Assembly: GCA_900314845.1 (NCBI GenBank)
Contig: OMWV01000011.1
Location: forward strand, 1 to 64,000
Length of the DNA stretch: 64,000 nucleotides
Direction of reading: 5' to 3'
Source: an uncultured Eubacteriales bacterium
Lineage (GTDB): Bacteria > Bacillota > Clostridia > Lachnospirales > Lachnospiraceae
Part shown: in pieces, positions 1 to 10,100 of the stretch
Numbering within the stretch: position 1 is the first letter of the stretch
Layout of the letters: each line of letters starts with the position of its first letter
Translations under genes and position numbers: made by a program
The notes under the pieces: model-generated
Seen by the model: the letters and a program-made list of their open reading frames with translations, nothing else
Databases searched by the model: none
What the model was told of the DNA's origin: nothing

Positions 1-1
1 A

Positions 2-1906
2 ATGCTGTCAAGTTTCAAAAAATCACCTGTTGAGCAAGAAACCATCGGCTGTTACAGCATTTTTCAAGTGGGAAGTTTGAGTTATTATAGAAATGGCAAT
101 GGAGATTATACTAAAACAGCGCCGAAAGATGCCGGAACGTATTATGTAAAGGCATATGCAGATGGCGGTCAGAATTATACAGATCTGGAGTCAGACCTCG
201 TATCGTTTGAGATCAGGAAGGCGAAAAACTCCTGGAAATTGGAGCTTAAAGGCCAGGATAAGGTATACGATAGTAAGACAATCGAGCTGAAAGCAGAAGC
301 GGCTTACGGGCAGGTTCAGATCCTTTATTCTGATTCAGCTGATGGAACCTTTAAGGATGAAAAACCTGTAGATGCTGGAAAATACTGGGCTAAGGCCTCT
401 GTTGCGGAAAGCAAGAATTACCAGGGCCTGGAACCGGTTCTGGTATCGTTTGAGATCACCCAGGCAGAAAACTCCTGGGCTGAAGGTAAAGAGCTGAAGA
501 TTTCAGATGCGGCATATGGTGAATCCCTCGCACCTTCAGCTCAGGCAGACTATGGAGATGTGACCTATAAATATTGCAATACCGAGGACGGAGATTTCAC
601 GGACAAAGCACCGGAAAATGTCGGAACTCATTATGTAAAGGCATATGTGGCTGAAACCAGGAATTTCAAGGGGCTTACGTCTGAAGCTGTCAAGTTTGAG
701 ATCACACGGGCTGAGAATTCATGGAAGAGTCCTGCTGCGGTCTCTGACCTGACATATGGCGAGACTCCTAAGCCGTCTGCTGAGCCTGTCCATGGGAACG
801 CGGCTGATGTAACATTTAAGTATTCCACTGATGAGAATGGAACCTACACAGATACTGTTCCTGCCGATGCCGGCACCTATTACGTAAAGGCTTATCTTCC
901 TGAACAGGAGAATTATAAGGCTATGGAGTCTAAACCTGTCTCCTTTAAGATAGCCAAGGCAAAGAATTCCTGGACTCAGGCTCTTACGATAGCAGATATA
1001 GCTTACGGCAAAGAGCCTGCACCCGCAGCTAAGGCGGCTCACGGAGATGTGACATACAAATATTGCAGCAGCAGGGATGGAGATTACAGCAAAACGGCAC
1101 CGAAGGCTGCCGGAACATATTACGTAAAGGCATATGCGGATGGCGGTAAGAATTATCAGGATCTGGTGTCTGAGCCTGTGAGCTTCACGATCACGGCAGA
1201 TCCAAAAAAAGAGACGAACACGCCTGATCCCAGGAAAGAGACGAATACGCCTGAAGATCCTGCAAAGAAGCCGATCACAGATATCAGCAAGGGTGCTACC
1301 GTCCAACAGGCGGAAAAATTCATCACCGGCCAGAAGTCGGATAATGATGTGAAGGGGTCAAAGTTCGGCCTTCTCAGGGCCAAGGCTTCCAAGGTCACGA
1401 AGTCTTCCATCAAGCTGACCTGGAAGAAGGTGCCCGGCGCAAAGTGTTATGTGGTGTATGCAAACAAGTGCGGCAAGGCCAACCATTTCAAGAAGTACAA
1501 GACGGTGAGCGGTACGAGCCTGACTCAGAAAAAGCTGAAAAAGGGAACATATTACAAGTACCTGATCATGGCCGTAGACAAGAACGGCAATGTGATCACG
1601 GCTTCAAAGACCATCCATGCTTCCACGGCAGGAAATGCCAAGAAAGCCAACTTCACCGGCCTGAAGCTGAAAAAGACAAAAGTCACCCTGAAGAAGGGAA
1701 AGACCTTCAAAATTAAGGCAACTGAACTTAAGAAGGCAAAGACGAAAGTCCAGCGCCACAGGAAGCCGGCTTTCGAGTCATCGAATACAAAGATCGTGAC
1801 CGTATCCTCATCCGGCAAGCTGAAAGTAAAGAAGAAAGGCCGTGCGAAGATCTACGTTTACACGCAGAACGGCATAGCTAAGACGGTTACTGTTACTGTA
1901 AAATAA
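2..1906 (+). CDS. Secreted MBG/FnIII/Ig-like repeat surface protein, 5' part missing
   Basis: Probably the C-terminal part of a large cell-surface protein. Four consecutive repeats of about 82 residues begin at the recurring NSW tripeptide (about residues 76, 157, 239 and 322). Each has a YG motif in the middle, a T/V-P-x-x-A/V-G-T-Y-Y-V-K-A-Y core and a V-x-F-x-I-T end, typical of MBG-type bacterial Ig-like domains; a partial repeat precedes them. A Pro/Thr linker (about 400-450), an FnIII-like domain (about 455-545) and a very Lys-rich BIG2-like domain (about 550-634) follow. No signal peptide is visible because the window starts inside the gene, so the ATG at 2 is not trusted. The first 15 bases in another frame read A-V-K-F, matching the repeat ends, so a frameshift is likely near 15-60. 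Ligand unknown; adhesion or wall association is inference. Confidence 0.72.
   Translation: MLSSFKKSPVEQETIGCYSIFQVGSLSYYRNGNGDYTKTAPKDAGTYYVKAYADGGQNYTDLESDLVSFEIRKAKNSWKLELKGQDKVYDSKTIELKAEAAYGQVQILYSDSADGTFKDEKPVDAGKYWAKASVAESKNYQGLEPVLVSFEITQAENSWAEGKELKISDAAYGESLAPSAQADYGDVTYKYCNTEDGDFTDKAPENVGTHYVKAYVAETRNFKGLTSEAVKFEITRAENSWKSPAAVSDLTYGETPKPSAEPVHGNAADVTFKYSTDENGTYTDTVPADAGTYYVKAYLPEQENYKAMESKPVSFKIAKAKNSWTQALTIADIAYGKEPAPAAKAAHGDVTYKYCSSRDGDYSKTAPKAAGTYYVKAYADGGKNYQDLVSEPVSFTITADPKKETNTPDPRKETNTPEDPAKKPITDISKGATVQQAEKFITGQKSDNDVKGSKFGLLRAKASKVTKSSIKLTWKKVPGAKCYVVYANKCGKANHFKKYKTVSGTSLTQKKLKKGTYYKYLIMAVDKNGNVITASKTIHASTAGNAKKANFTGLKLKKTKVTLKKGKTFKIKATELKKAKTKVQRHRKPAFESSNTKIVTVSSSGKLKVKKKGRAKIYVYTQNGIAKTVTVTVK
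90..1200 (+). repeat. Imperfect tandem repeats (about 245 bp) inside the surface protein gene
   Basis: The MBG repeat units are also visible at DNA level. The stretch about 137-172 and the stretch about 1110-1145 are nearly identical, although three other units lie between them. Unit starts fall near 227, 470, 716 and 965. Such repeats can expand, contract or be collapsed in assemblies. Confidence 0.7.
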
Positions 1907-1922
1907 AGGCGGAATATTATTC

Positions 1923-2288
1923 ATGAAGAGAAAGGATCTTATCCTCATCGCTGTGATCCTGATCGCCGCTCTGGCAGGCTTTTTCATCGTGAGAAAGGCT
2001 CAGAGCGGGGAGGGAGCCCGGGTGGTCATCACGGTGGACGGGAAGACTTACGGGACTTACAGCCTGGATGAGAACAGGACTATTGAGATAAAAGACGATC
2101 TGGGATATAATAAGGTGGTTATTGCCGATGGAACGGCCGACGTGACGCAGGCGGACTGCCCGGATAAGATCTGTGTGGATCATGCCCCGATCAGCAGGGA
2201 CAGGGAGACGATCATCTGCCTGCCCCACAAACTGGTCGTGGAAGTCAAAGGCGGAGAAGCGTCTGAGATAGATGCGAAGACGCGCTGA
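1923..2288 (+). CDS. NusG domain II-containing membrane-anchored protein
   Basis: 121 residues. An N-terminal hydrophobic segment (about residues 5-24) follows a basic start, so the protein is probably anchored with its domain outside. The rest matches the small NusG-domain-II family: C-P-D-K-I-C-V-x-H at about 78-86 and I-C-L-P-H-K-L-V-V-E at about 97-106, with two or three conserved Cys. Despite the name it lacks the NusG NGN domain and is not a transcription factor. It sits 14 nt before a Gx-transporter gene, its usual partner in Lachnospiraceae, which suggests a shared membrane or redox role that I cannot name. The ribosome site (AAAGGCGG) is modest. Confidence 0.85.
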   Translation: MKRKDLILIAVILIAALAGFFIVRKAQSGEGARVVITVDGKTYGTYSLDENRTIEIKDDLGYNKVVIADGTADVTQADCPDKICVDHAPISRDRETIICLPHKLVVEVKGGEASEIDAKTR

Positions 2289-2302
2289 TCAGGAGGATTT
2301 GA

Positions 2303-2797
2303 ATGGCGAAGAAGATTACCAGAGCGGCTCTTATGGTGGCGCTTGCCATGATACTCAGTTATATAGAAGTGCTCATACCCTTTAACTTTGGTATACCGGG
2401 CATCAAGCTGGGACTGGCCAATCTGGTCGTTGTGACGGCCCTCTACCTTTTCGGGGGCAGGATGGCCTTCGTCATCTCCATCGTCCGCATCGTGCTGATC
2501 GCCTTTACATTCGGCAGCCTGGCGGCCATGTTCTACAGCCTGGCAGGCGGGATCCTGAGCTTTCTGATCATGCTTCTTTTCAGCAGGATCAAAGGATTTT
2601 CCGTGCTGGGAGTAAGCGTAGCCGGAGGCGTCACCCACAATATCGGCCAGCTGATCGTTGCCATGCTTGTCGTGGAGAATCTCAATATCATGCTTTACGC
2701 GCCGGTGCTCATGATAGCCGGTCTTGTCACGGGGCTTTTGATCGGGATCGCCGCGAAGCTTTTGATACCCAGGGTGAAAAAATCCATGAGGGAGTAA
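2303..2797 (+). CDS. Gx transporter family protein (heptaprenyl diphosphate synthase component I-like)
   Basis: 164 residues, almost wholly hydrophobic, with five or six predicted membrane segments. It has the N-terminal [13 protein letters not shown] pattern and the [13 protein letters not shown] segment of the Gx/ECF-S-like family. Members are sometimes labelled heptaprenyl diphosphate synthase subunit I, but this protein has no DDxxD prenyltransferase motif and looks like a transporter S-component. AGGAGG lies 6 nt before the ATG. It follows the NusG-II gene in the same operon and ends just before gltX. Substrate unknown. Confidence 0.8.
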   Translation: MAKKITRAALMVALAMILSYIEVLIPFNFGIPGIKLGLANLVVVTALYLFGGRMAFVISIVRIVLIAFTFGSLAAMFYSLAGGILSFLIMLLFSRIKGFSVLGVSVAGGVTHNIGQLIVAMLVVENLNIMLYAPVLMIAGLVTGLLIGIAAKLLIPRVKKSMRE

Positions 2798-2828
2798 CGT
2801 GAATATATTTCAGGGGGAATTAATCATT

Positions 2829-4283
2829 ATGAGTGGAAAAGTCAGAACTAGATTTGCGCCCAGCCCTACGGGCAAGATGCACGTGGGCAATCTCAGAACG
2901 GCTCTTTATGCCTATCTGATCGCCAAGCATGCGGGAGGAGATTTCATCCTCAGGATAGAGGATACGGATCAGGAAAGAGAAGTAGAGGGCGCGGTCGATA
3001 TCATAAACAGGACACTTGAGGAAACAGGCCTTGAGCACGACGAAGGACCGGACAAGGACGGAGGAGTCGGCCCCTACGTGCAGAGCCAGAGGCAGAAGAG
3101 CGGCCTCTATATGAAGTATGCAAAGATGCTTGTCGATAAGGGAGAGGCCTATTACTGTTTCTGTACGCCTGAGAGGCTGGCAGGCCTGAAGATGAAGGTG
3201 GGCGATAAGGAGATCTCCCACTATGACAAGCACTGCCTGAGCCTGAGCAAGGAAGAGGTAGAGGCAAAGCTGGCGGCCGGCGAACCTTTCGTCATCCGTC
3301 AGAATAACCCGGTGGAAGGGTCGACGACATTTCACGATGACATTTACGGGGATATCACCGTTCCCAATGCGGAACTGGACGATATGATCCTTATCAAGTC
3401 GGACGGCTTCCCTACCTACAATTTTGCCAATGTTGTAGACGATCACCTGATGGGGATCACCCACGTTGTCAGGGGCAATGAGTATCTTTCATCCTCTCCC
3501 AAGTACAACAGGCTCTATGAGGCTTTTGGCTGGGAAGTGCCCGAGTATGTGCACTGCCCTCTTATCACAAATGAAGAGCACCAGAAACTGAGCAAGAGGA
3601 GCGGCCACTCCTCCTTCGAGGATCTGATCGATCAGGGATTCCTGACAGAAGCAGTTGTCAACTATGTGGCTCTGCTGGGCTGGAGCCCTGAGGGCGAGAA
3701 CGAGATATTCTCACTCGATGAGCTGGTGAAGGAATTCGACTATCACCGCATCGGCAAGGCGCCCGCCGTTTTCGACATGACAAAGCTCAGGTGGATGAAC
3801 GGAGAATATATGAAGAAGCTCGACTTTGAGGACTTCTATAACAGAGCCCTGCCCTATATGAAGAAGGCAATCAGCCGGGATGTGGATTTCCGGAAGCTTG
3901 CCTCCCTCATCCAGACAAGAATAGAGACCTTCCTTGATATAGAGGACCAGGTAAGCTTTATCGAGCAGGTTCCCGATTATGATCTGGAAATGTATAAAAA
4001 TAAGAAAAATAAGACAAATCTGGAGAACTCCCTGAAGATTATAGAGGATGTCCTTGAACTTCTGAAAGATCAGGATGATTTTTCAAATGACGCTCTCTAC
4101 GCTGTCCTCAGCGCTTATGTGGAGAAAGAGAATGTCAAGGTCGGCCATGTGATGTGGCCGGTAAGGATCGCCCTTTCCGGCAGGAAGATGACACCCGGCG
4201 GCGCGACAGAGCTCATGCAGATCCTGGGTAAGCAAGAGTCCCTGGCAAGGCTTGGAGCCGCTGCCGACAGGCTGAGAGGGTGA
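2829..4283 (+). CDS. gltX: Glutamate--tRNA ligase
   Basis: 484-residue class I aminoacyl-tRNA synthetase that charges tRNA with glutamate. The Rossmann HIGH-type motif is H-V-G-N at residues 18-21, after F-A-P-S-P-T-G; the KMSKS-type loop is K-L-S-K-R at 253-257. The C-terminal anticodon-binding region ends in the usual M-T-P-G-G-A-x-E-L segment. An in-frame GTG at 2799 is possible, but the ATG at 2829 has GGGGGA at the proper distance and gives the canonical N terminus. Clostridia often use a non-discriminating enzyme that also charges tRNA-Gln; the sequence alone does not settle this. Same transcription unit as the flanking genes. Confidence 0.95.
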   Translation: MSGKVRTRFAPSPTGKMHVGNLRTALYAYLIAKHAGGDFILRIEDTDQEREVEGAVDIINRTLEETGLEHDEGPDKDGGVGPYVQSQRQKSGLYMKYAKMLVDKGEAYYCFCTPERLAGLKMKVGDKEISHYDKHCLSLSKEEVEAKLAAGEPFVIRQNNPVEGSTTFHDDIYGDITVPNAELDDMILIKSDGFPTYNFANVVDDHLMGITHVVRGNEYLSSSPKYNRLYEAFGWEVPEYVHCPLITNEEHQKLSKRSGHSSFEDLIDQGFLTEAVVNYVALLGWSPEGENEIFSLDELVKEFDYHRIGKAPAVFDMTKLRWMNGEYMKKLDFEDFYNRALPYMKKAISRDVDFRKLASLIQTRIETFLDIEDQVSFIEQVPDYDLEMYKNKKNKTNLENSLKIIEDVLELLKDQDDFSNDALYAVLSAYVEKENVKVGHVMWPVRIALSGRKMTPGGATELMQILGKQESLARLGAAADRLRG

Positions 4284-4289
4284 TAGGAT

Positions 4290-6176
4290 TTGGGATTAAA
4301 TGACGAGCAGAAGGCTGCTGTGACAAGTCCCGGCGGGCCGGTGCTCGTTCTCGCCGGGCCGGGCTCCGGCAAGACGACAGTCATAACAAGACGCGTTCTC
4401 TACCTGACAAGGCAGGCCGGCGTTGACCCCTCGCAGATCCTTGTGGTTACATTTACAAGAGCTGCCGCTGATGAGATGCGGCAGCGTTTTTTGCTGATGG
4501 AAGCCGGGAAAGGTCAGCAGGCCGGCCCGGGCAGGAGAAGCAGGGTCAGCTTCGGCACGTTCCATGCCGTATTTTTCTCTGTCCTAAAGAGCGCCTACGG
4601 CTACACGGCGGACAATATCATCCGGGAAGAGAAAAAATTTGCCTGGATGAAGGAGATCATCAAAAAGCTGGGCCTTGATACGGACAACCCCTCAGACCTG
4701 GCAGCCGATCTGCTGTCGGAGATCTCTTCCGTCAAGGGCTCTCTGGCGGATATCGACAATTACTATTCCTCTGTCTGCGCGGCGGATATATTCCGCCAGA
4801 TATACCGCCTGTACACCGGAAGGATGGAGAGGGAGAATCTCATAGACTTTGACGATATGGTCCTCTACACTCGGGAGCTTTTCCGGGAGAGAGGGGATAT
4901 CCTGGCTGCCTGGCAGAGGAAATTTGCCTATGTTCTGATCGATGAATTCCAGGATATCAGTCCCCTCCAGTACGAGATCGTCCGCATGCTGGCCGCCCCG
5001 CAGAATAACCTCTTCGTCGTAGGAGATGATGACCAGTCTATCTATGGCTTTCGCGGGGCAAACCCCCGGATCATGCTGGGCTTTGAGAAGGATTATCCCG
5101 GAGCGAAAAAAATCATCCTGCCGGTCAACTATCGGTCCCAGGCCTGCATTGTGCGCGGGGCTGACAGGGTCATCCGCTGCAACAAGGACAGATTTGCCAA
5201 AAATATACGGGCCAGCAGGCCGGCAGGCAGCTCGATCCACATCCAGGCTTTTGGGGGCATATTCGGGGAGACGGAAGCTGTCCTTGACCGGATCACCAGG
5301 CTTCACGAAAGTGGCATGCCTTACTCACAGATTGCTGTCCTTTTCCGGACAAATACCCAGGCCAGGCCTTTCATAGAGAAGCTGATGGAGTACAACATCC
5401 CCTTCCGGGTGCAGGATGCGGTGCCAAACCTTTATCAGCACTGGATCAGCCGGGATATCCTGGCCTATCTGAAGATAGCGGCAGGAAGCCGGGAGAGAGC
5501 GGATTTCCTCAGGATCATCAATAAACCGGTCCGCTATATCAGCCGGAGCATTTTCGTCAGCGGCAAGGTCGATATCGGCCAGCTCTACGATGAGATGGAG
5601 GACAGGCCCTGGATGATCAGCCGCATAGATGACCTGGTCCACGATCTGAAAGTCATCGCCTCTCTTAAGCCGGGATCTGCTGTCAGCTACATTCGCAGGG
5701 GGATAGGGTATGATGCCTATCTGGAAGAGTATGCCGGCAGCCGGGGCATAGACCTGCAGCCCCTGATGCAGATAGCGGACGAGCTGACAGAAAGCGCCTA
5801 CCGCTTTGATGATCTGGCCGGCTGGCTGGAGGATATCGACCGGTATTCAGAGAATCTGAAAAATGAAAAGCGCCGCGGCCGGGAGGAGAAGGACTGTGTG
5901 ACTCTGGCGACCATGCACCACGCCAAGGGCCTGGAGTATCAGGTTGTTATCATCGTGGACGCCAATGAAGGCCTCACCCCTTACCGCAAATCGCAGACGC
6001 CTCAGAGCATGGAAGAGGAGAGGAGGATGTTCTATGTGGCCATGACCCGGGCCAAGGATGAACTTTATATTTTCTTCCTCAAAGAAAGGTACGGAAGGCC
6101 CATGAAGACTTCCCGCTTTGTCCGGGAGCTGGCCTCTTCCCCCGATGCCCGCCTGAAAAAGGGCAGAAAAAAATAA
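4290..6176 (+). CDS. UvrD/PcrA-type ATP-dependent DNA helicase (short form)
   Basis: 628-residue superfamily 1 helicase acting on DNA in the cytoplasm. Motifs in order: Walker A G-P-G-S-G-K-T (about 22-28), Ia with V-T-F-T-R-A-A-A, Walker B D-E-F-Q-D, motif III G-D-D-D-Q-S-I-Y-G-F-R-G-A, motif IV V-N-Y-R-S, motif V H-H-A-K-G-L-E-Y and motif VI Y-V-A-M-T-R-A-K. It stops soon after motif VI and lacks the roughly 100-residue tail of PcrA/UvrD that contacts partners, so it may be a paralogue of the main PcrA. The start is TTG, 6 nt after the gltX stop; no in-frame ATG is near. Translational coupling with gltX is likely. Confidence 0.88.
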   Translation: MGLNDEQKAAVTSPGGPVLVLAGPGSGKTTVITRRVLYLTRQAGVDPSQILVVTFTRAAADEMRQRFLLMEAGKGQQAGPGRRSRVSFGTFHAVFFSVLKSAYGYTADNIIREEKKFAWMKEIIKKLGLDTDNPSDLAADLLSEISSVKGSLADIDNYYSSVCAADIFRQIYRLYTGRMERENLIDFDDMVLYTRELFRERGDILAAWQRKFAYVLIDEFQDISPLQYEIVRMLAAPQNNLFVVGDDDQSIYGFRGANPRIMLGFEKDYPGAKKIILPVNYRSQACIVRGADRVIRCNKDRFAKNIRASRPAGSSIHIQAFGGIFGETEAVLDRITRLHESGMPYSQIAVLFRTNTQARPFIEKLMEYNIPFRVQDAVPNLYQHWISRDILAYLKIAAGSRERADFLRIINKPVRYISRSIFVSGKVDIGQLYDEMEDRPWMISRIDDLVHDLKVIASLKPGSAVSYIRRGIGYDAYLEEYAGSRGIDLQPLMQIADELTESAYRFDDLAGWLEDIDRYSENLKNEKRRGREEKDCVTLATMHHAKGLEYQVVIIVDANEGLTPYRKSQTPQSMEEERRMFYVAMTRAKDELYIFFLKERYGRPMKTSRFVRELASSPDARLKKGRKK

Positions 6177-6203
6177 GACTGCCGCATCTGGGGCAGTCTT
6201 TTG
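6175..6203. terminator. Bidirectional intrinsic terminator
   Basis: AAGACTGCC (6175-6183) pairs with GGCAGTCTT (6192-6200). The T-rich tail is best on the minus strand (complement of the A-run at 6166-6173), serving the DUF1292 gene; the plus strand has only a short TTTTG. Confidence 0.7.
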
Positions 6204-6209
6204 TATGTC

Positions 6210-6527
6210 TTAGTTGTGGTCAAATAAAGAGTCAAATTCTTCTTCGTCCAGCATCTCATCGAAATAATCCGATGCCATCTCAAATTCGTCATCGTCCTCG
6301 ATGTTGTTGAGGATGATCTCATCCACATCCGGTCTTGTCAGCCTGTAAAGATAAATCTGCGCGTCCTCGTCGACGCCTCCCTTGTCGTTCATAGGAAGCA
6401 GCGCGATATATTCGCGGTCATCCACCAGAAAGACCTGAAGAACGATACATTCAAGACTTGTGCCGTCATCCAGCTCCAAGGTCATCGTGTCATGGCCTTC
6501 TATGTCCGGATCGCCTTTTTGTCCCAT
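6210..6527 (-). CDS. DUF1292 domain-containing protein
   Basis: 105-residue acidic protein of the DUF1292 family (function unknown). Visible features are a T-L-E-L-D-D-G-T core strand, I-A-L-L-P, the Y-L-Y-R-L segment near 65-69 and a very acidic C-terminal tail with D-E-M-L-D-E-E-E-F-D. The start at 6527 has GAGG about 10 nt upstream; an upstream in-frame ATG at 6575 would add 16 basic residues and lacks a ribosome site. Many relatives sit beside ruvX and alaS; here the gene stands alone with its own strong promoter and terminator. Confidence 0.85.
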   Translation of the reverse strand: MGQKGDPDIEGHDTMTLELDDGTSLECIVLQVFLVDDREYIALLPMNDKGGVDEDAQIYLYRLTRPDVDEIILNNIEDDDEFEMASDYFDEMLDEEEFDSLFDHN

Positions 6528-6618
6528 TATTTTTTCTACCTCATTTCTTTTATGTCTGCCTGCCCGGATGTGCATAAAAGCCGGGCCCTTCGGCAGAGAC
6601 TATCGTGTATTCCCGATT

Positions 6619-6647
6619 AGTATACATGATTGTTTCTGATTTGTAAA
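6619..6647 (-). promoter_or_regulatory. SigA-type promoter for the DUF1292 gene
   Basis: On the minus strand, TTTACA (6642-6647), 17-bp spacer and TATACT (6619-6624). It is back to back with the ridA promoter; the two -35 boxes are only 6 bp apart. Confidence 0.7.
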
Positions 6648-6653
6648 GTATGA

Positions 6654-6682
6654 TTGACCGTGCAATATTTATGTGTTACGAT
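6654..6682 (+). promoter_or_regulatory. SigA-type promoter for ridA (and probably purL)
   Basis: TTGACC (6654-6659), 17-bp spacer, TACGAT (6677-6682), 56 bp before the ridA start codon. Confidence 0.7.
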
Positions 6683-6738
6683 GTGCTGGTTAGGACAGTG
6701 ATTGGCATTGTCCCGCTATATATAAGGAGGAAGCATAC

Positions 6739-7116
6739 ATGAAGATCATCAGCACAGACAAGGCGCCTCAGGCATTTGGCCCCTACTCTCAGGCTTATAT
6801 CGCGCAGGGACTTGTATTTACATCCGGCCAGCTGGGCGCTGATCCCGTCTCCGGAAATCTCCCTGAGGGGATCCAGGCACAGGCGGATGCCAGCTGCAGG
6901 AATATCGGAGCTATACTCGAGCAGGCCGGAAGCGGTTTTGACTGTGTAGTGAAGACAACATGCTTCCTGGCAGATATAGGTGATTTCGCTGCATTTAACG
7001 AAGTATACGCAAAGTATTTCACATCAAAGCCGGCAAGGAGCTGCGTATCCGTGAAGGCACTCCCCAAGGGAGCACTCTGCGAGATAGAAGCCGTGGCTGT
7101 AGTAAAGGAAGGATGA
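6739..7116 (+). CDS. ridA: RidA family reactive intermediate/imine deaminase
   Basis: 125 residues, the standard RidA/YjgF length. RidA hydrolyses enamine/imine intermediates (for example 2-aminoacrylate) released by PLP enzymes, protecting other PLP enzymes. Visible hallmarks are A-x-G-P-Y-S-Q-A near the N terminus (about 13-19), F-T-S-G-Q-L-G, the K-T-T-C-F-L-A-D segment and R-S-C-V-x-V-x-x-L-P-K-G-A-x-x-E-I-E-A near the end, which carries the active-site Arg and Glu. AAGGAGG precedes the ATG. It lies upstream of purL with no terminator between them, so co-transcription is likely. Confidence 0.92.
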   Translation: MKIISTDKAPQAFGPYSQAYIAQGLVFTSGQLGADPVSGNLPEGIQAQADASCRNIGAILEQAGSGFDCVVKTTCFLADIGDFAAFNEVYAKYFTSKPARSCVSVKALPKGALCEIEAVAVVKEG

Positions 7117-7185
7117 TATCGGAGCCTGAAGGGCCTGATATTTCAGAACGGAAGAGAGCCTATTTCTGAAAGGAGATTTGTGAGC

Positions 7186-10100
7186 ATGGTCAGACGGATC
7201 TATGTAGAGAAGAAACCGGAGTATGCCGTAGCAGAGAAGGAACTGATGGGCAACATCCGGGATTATCTGGGAATATCCACAGTTACGGGAGTCCGCGTAC
7301 TGAACAGATATGATATAGAGAATATTTCGGACGGCATATATGAGAAGGCGAAGGTTACGATCTTCTCAGAGCCTCCCGTGGACGTTCTTTTTGAGGAAGA
7401 GCTTCCGGGTGACGTCAGCGGAAGGGTATTTTCCGTGGAAGCCCTGCCTGGACAGTTCGACCAGAGAGCCGATTCCGCAGAGCAGTGTGTGAAGCTTCTG
7501 GATGAGAGCGAGGATCCTGTCATCCGCTGCGCGACGACCTATGTGATCGGCGGAAGCTGCAGCGACGAGGAGTTTGAGAGGATAAAGTCCTTCTGCATCA
7601 ACCCTGTAGATTCCAGGGAGAACGACGATCCCAAGCCTCAGACCCTTGTTATGGATTTTCCGGAACCCGAAGATGTGAAGATATTTGACGGCTTCAGGGA
7701 GATGGATGAGCCTGCTCTTAAGGAACTCGATAATTCTCTTGAGCTTGCCATGACATTTACGGATTTTAAGTTTATCCAGGATCACTATAAGGCAGAAGAG
7801 AACAGGGATCCCAGCATGACGGAGATCCGGGTCCTTGATACATACTGGTCCGACCACTGCCGTCATACGACATTCCAGACCGAGCTGAAGAATATCACGT
7901 TCGAGGAGGGAGATTTCACCGCTCCTATTAAGGACGCCTTTGATCTCTATGAGAGCCACAGGAAGGAGCTCTACGCCGGGAGGAGCGACAAGTATATCTG
8001 CCTGATGGATATCGCTCTTCTCGCGGCGAAAAAGCTTAAGGCGGACGGGAAGCTGGCTGACCAGGAAGATACAGATGAGATCAATGCCTGCTCCATCATT
8101 GTGCCGGTAGACGTTGACGGCAGGGAAGAAGAATGGCTTGTCAATTTCAAGAACGAGACTCATAATCATCCGACAGAGATAGAGCCTTTCGGCGGTGCTG
8201 CCACATGTCTGGGCGGCGCTATCAGAGACCCTCTCTCCGGCAGGACATATGTATATCAGGCTATGCGTGTGACCGGCGCTGCTGATCCGACCCTTCCCAG
8301 AAGCGAGACCCTCACGGGCAAGCTTCCCCAGAGAAAGATCGTTACCCAGGCGGCTTCCGGCTACAGCTCCTATGGCAACCAGATCGGTCTTGCCACAGGT
8401 CTTGTCAAGGAGATCTATCATCCCGATTATGTGGCAAAGCGTATGGAGATCGGCGCGGTCATCGCTGCCGCTCCCAGGACGAATGTGATCAGGGCCACAT
8501 CCGATCCGGGTGATATCATCATCCTCTTGGGCGGAAGAACAGGCCGTGACGGCTGCGGCGGCGCGACGGGTTCTTCAAAGGCTCACAACACAGAGTCCAT
8601 CAACACATGCGGCGCTGAGGTCCAGAAGGGTAATGCTCCCACAGAGAGAAAGCTTCAGAGGCTCTTCAGACGCCCCGAGGCCAGCAGGCTGATCCGCAAG
8701 TGCAATGATTTCGGCGCCGGCGGCGTTTCTGTTGCCATTGGCGAGCTTGCGGACGGACTTGAGGTCAATCTGGACAAGGTTCCCAAGAAGTACGCGGGCC
8801 TGGACGGCACAGAGCTGGCCATATCCGAGTCCCAGGAGAGAATGGCAGTTGTTGTCGCTCCCTCTGATGTAGATGAATTCCTTAAGTATGCCGATGAGGA
8901 GAATCTGGAGGCGACCTGCGTGGCAAAGGTTACGGAGGATCCCCGCCTTGTCCTTAAGTGGAGAGGCAAGGACGTTGTGAACATCTCCAGAGCCTTCTTG
9001 GATACAAACGGCGCTCATCAGGAGACGGATGTCGTTTTGAAGTCTCCTTCCCGCCGGGATGATCCGATCGGGACGAGCGTAAGCGAGTACGACGCCTCCG
9101 ACCTGAAGAAGAGCTGGCTGGATAACCTGTCAGATCTGAATGTATGCTCTCAGAAGGGCCTCGTTGAGATGTTTGACGCTTCCATAGGCGCCGGCAGTGT
9201 TTATATGCCCTACGGCGGCAAGTATCAGCTGACAGAGACTCAGTCCATGGCAGCCAAGATCCCTGTCCCCGACGGCAATACGACGACAGTCAGCCTCATG
9301 AGCTATGGTTTTGACCCCTATCTGTCCAGCTGGTCTCCTTTCCACGGAGCAGCCTACGCTGTCGTAGATTCCGTGGCTAAGATCGCAGCGGCAGGCGGAG
9401 ATATTTCAAAGATCCGTTTCTCCTTCCAGGAGTATTTTAAGAGGATGACGGCAGATCCCAGCGGATGGGGCGATCCCATGAGCGCCCTGCTAGGCGCATA
9501 CACAGCCCAGATCGGCTTTGGCCTTCCTTCCATCGGCGGCAAGGACTCCATGTCCGGTTCCTTCAATGAGATCCATGTACCTCCGACACTTGTTTCCTTT
9601 GCGGTCGATATTGCCCATGAAAAGGACATCATCAGCCCTGAGTTCAAGAAGGCAGGCAGCAGGATCGTCAGGTTCGATATCAGGCGGGACGCGGATGATA
9701 TGCCGGATTATGAACAGATAAAAGAGCTCTACGCAGCTGTGCACAGGATGATCCAGAGTGGAGTTATCATTTCCGCCTATACCCTGGGCCAGGGCGGCGC
9801 AGCGGCAGCTCTGTCCAAGATGGCATTCGGCAATAAGCTCGGCGTCAAGGTCGATGCTTCCTTTAAGGCTGCCGATCTCTTCAAAAAGGATGAGTATGGC
9901 TGCCTGATCGCCGAGGTACCGGCGGACAAGGCAGAGCAGATCTGTGCTCCTTACACTCTTGTAGGCCAGGTAACGCAGGAGCCTGTATTTGACATAGAAG
10001 ACGGCGCTGTAGTTATCAGCATGGAAGAGGCCCTCTCAAGCTGGACAGGAAGACTTGAGAAGGTATTCCCTACAAGATCCGGAGTAGAGCAGAAGAAGAT

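Noticed and set aside
719..1306. Long minus-strand open frame inside the surface protein gene
   Set aside because: Antisense to a repeat-rich gene, low-complexity product, no ribosome site or homology; reflects codon bias.
2820..3464. 214-codon minus-strand open frame within gltX
   Set aside because: Fully overlapped by gltX; no start context and no family resemblance.
7366..8421. 351-codon minus-strand open frame within purL
   Set aside because: Shadow of the purL reading frame; no motif.
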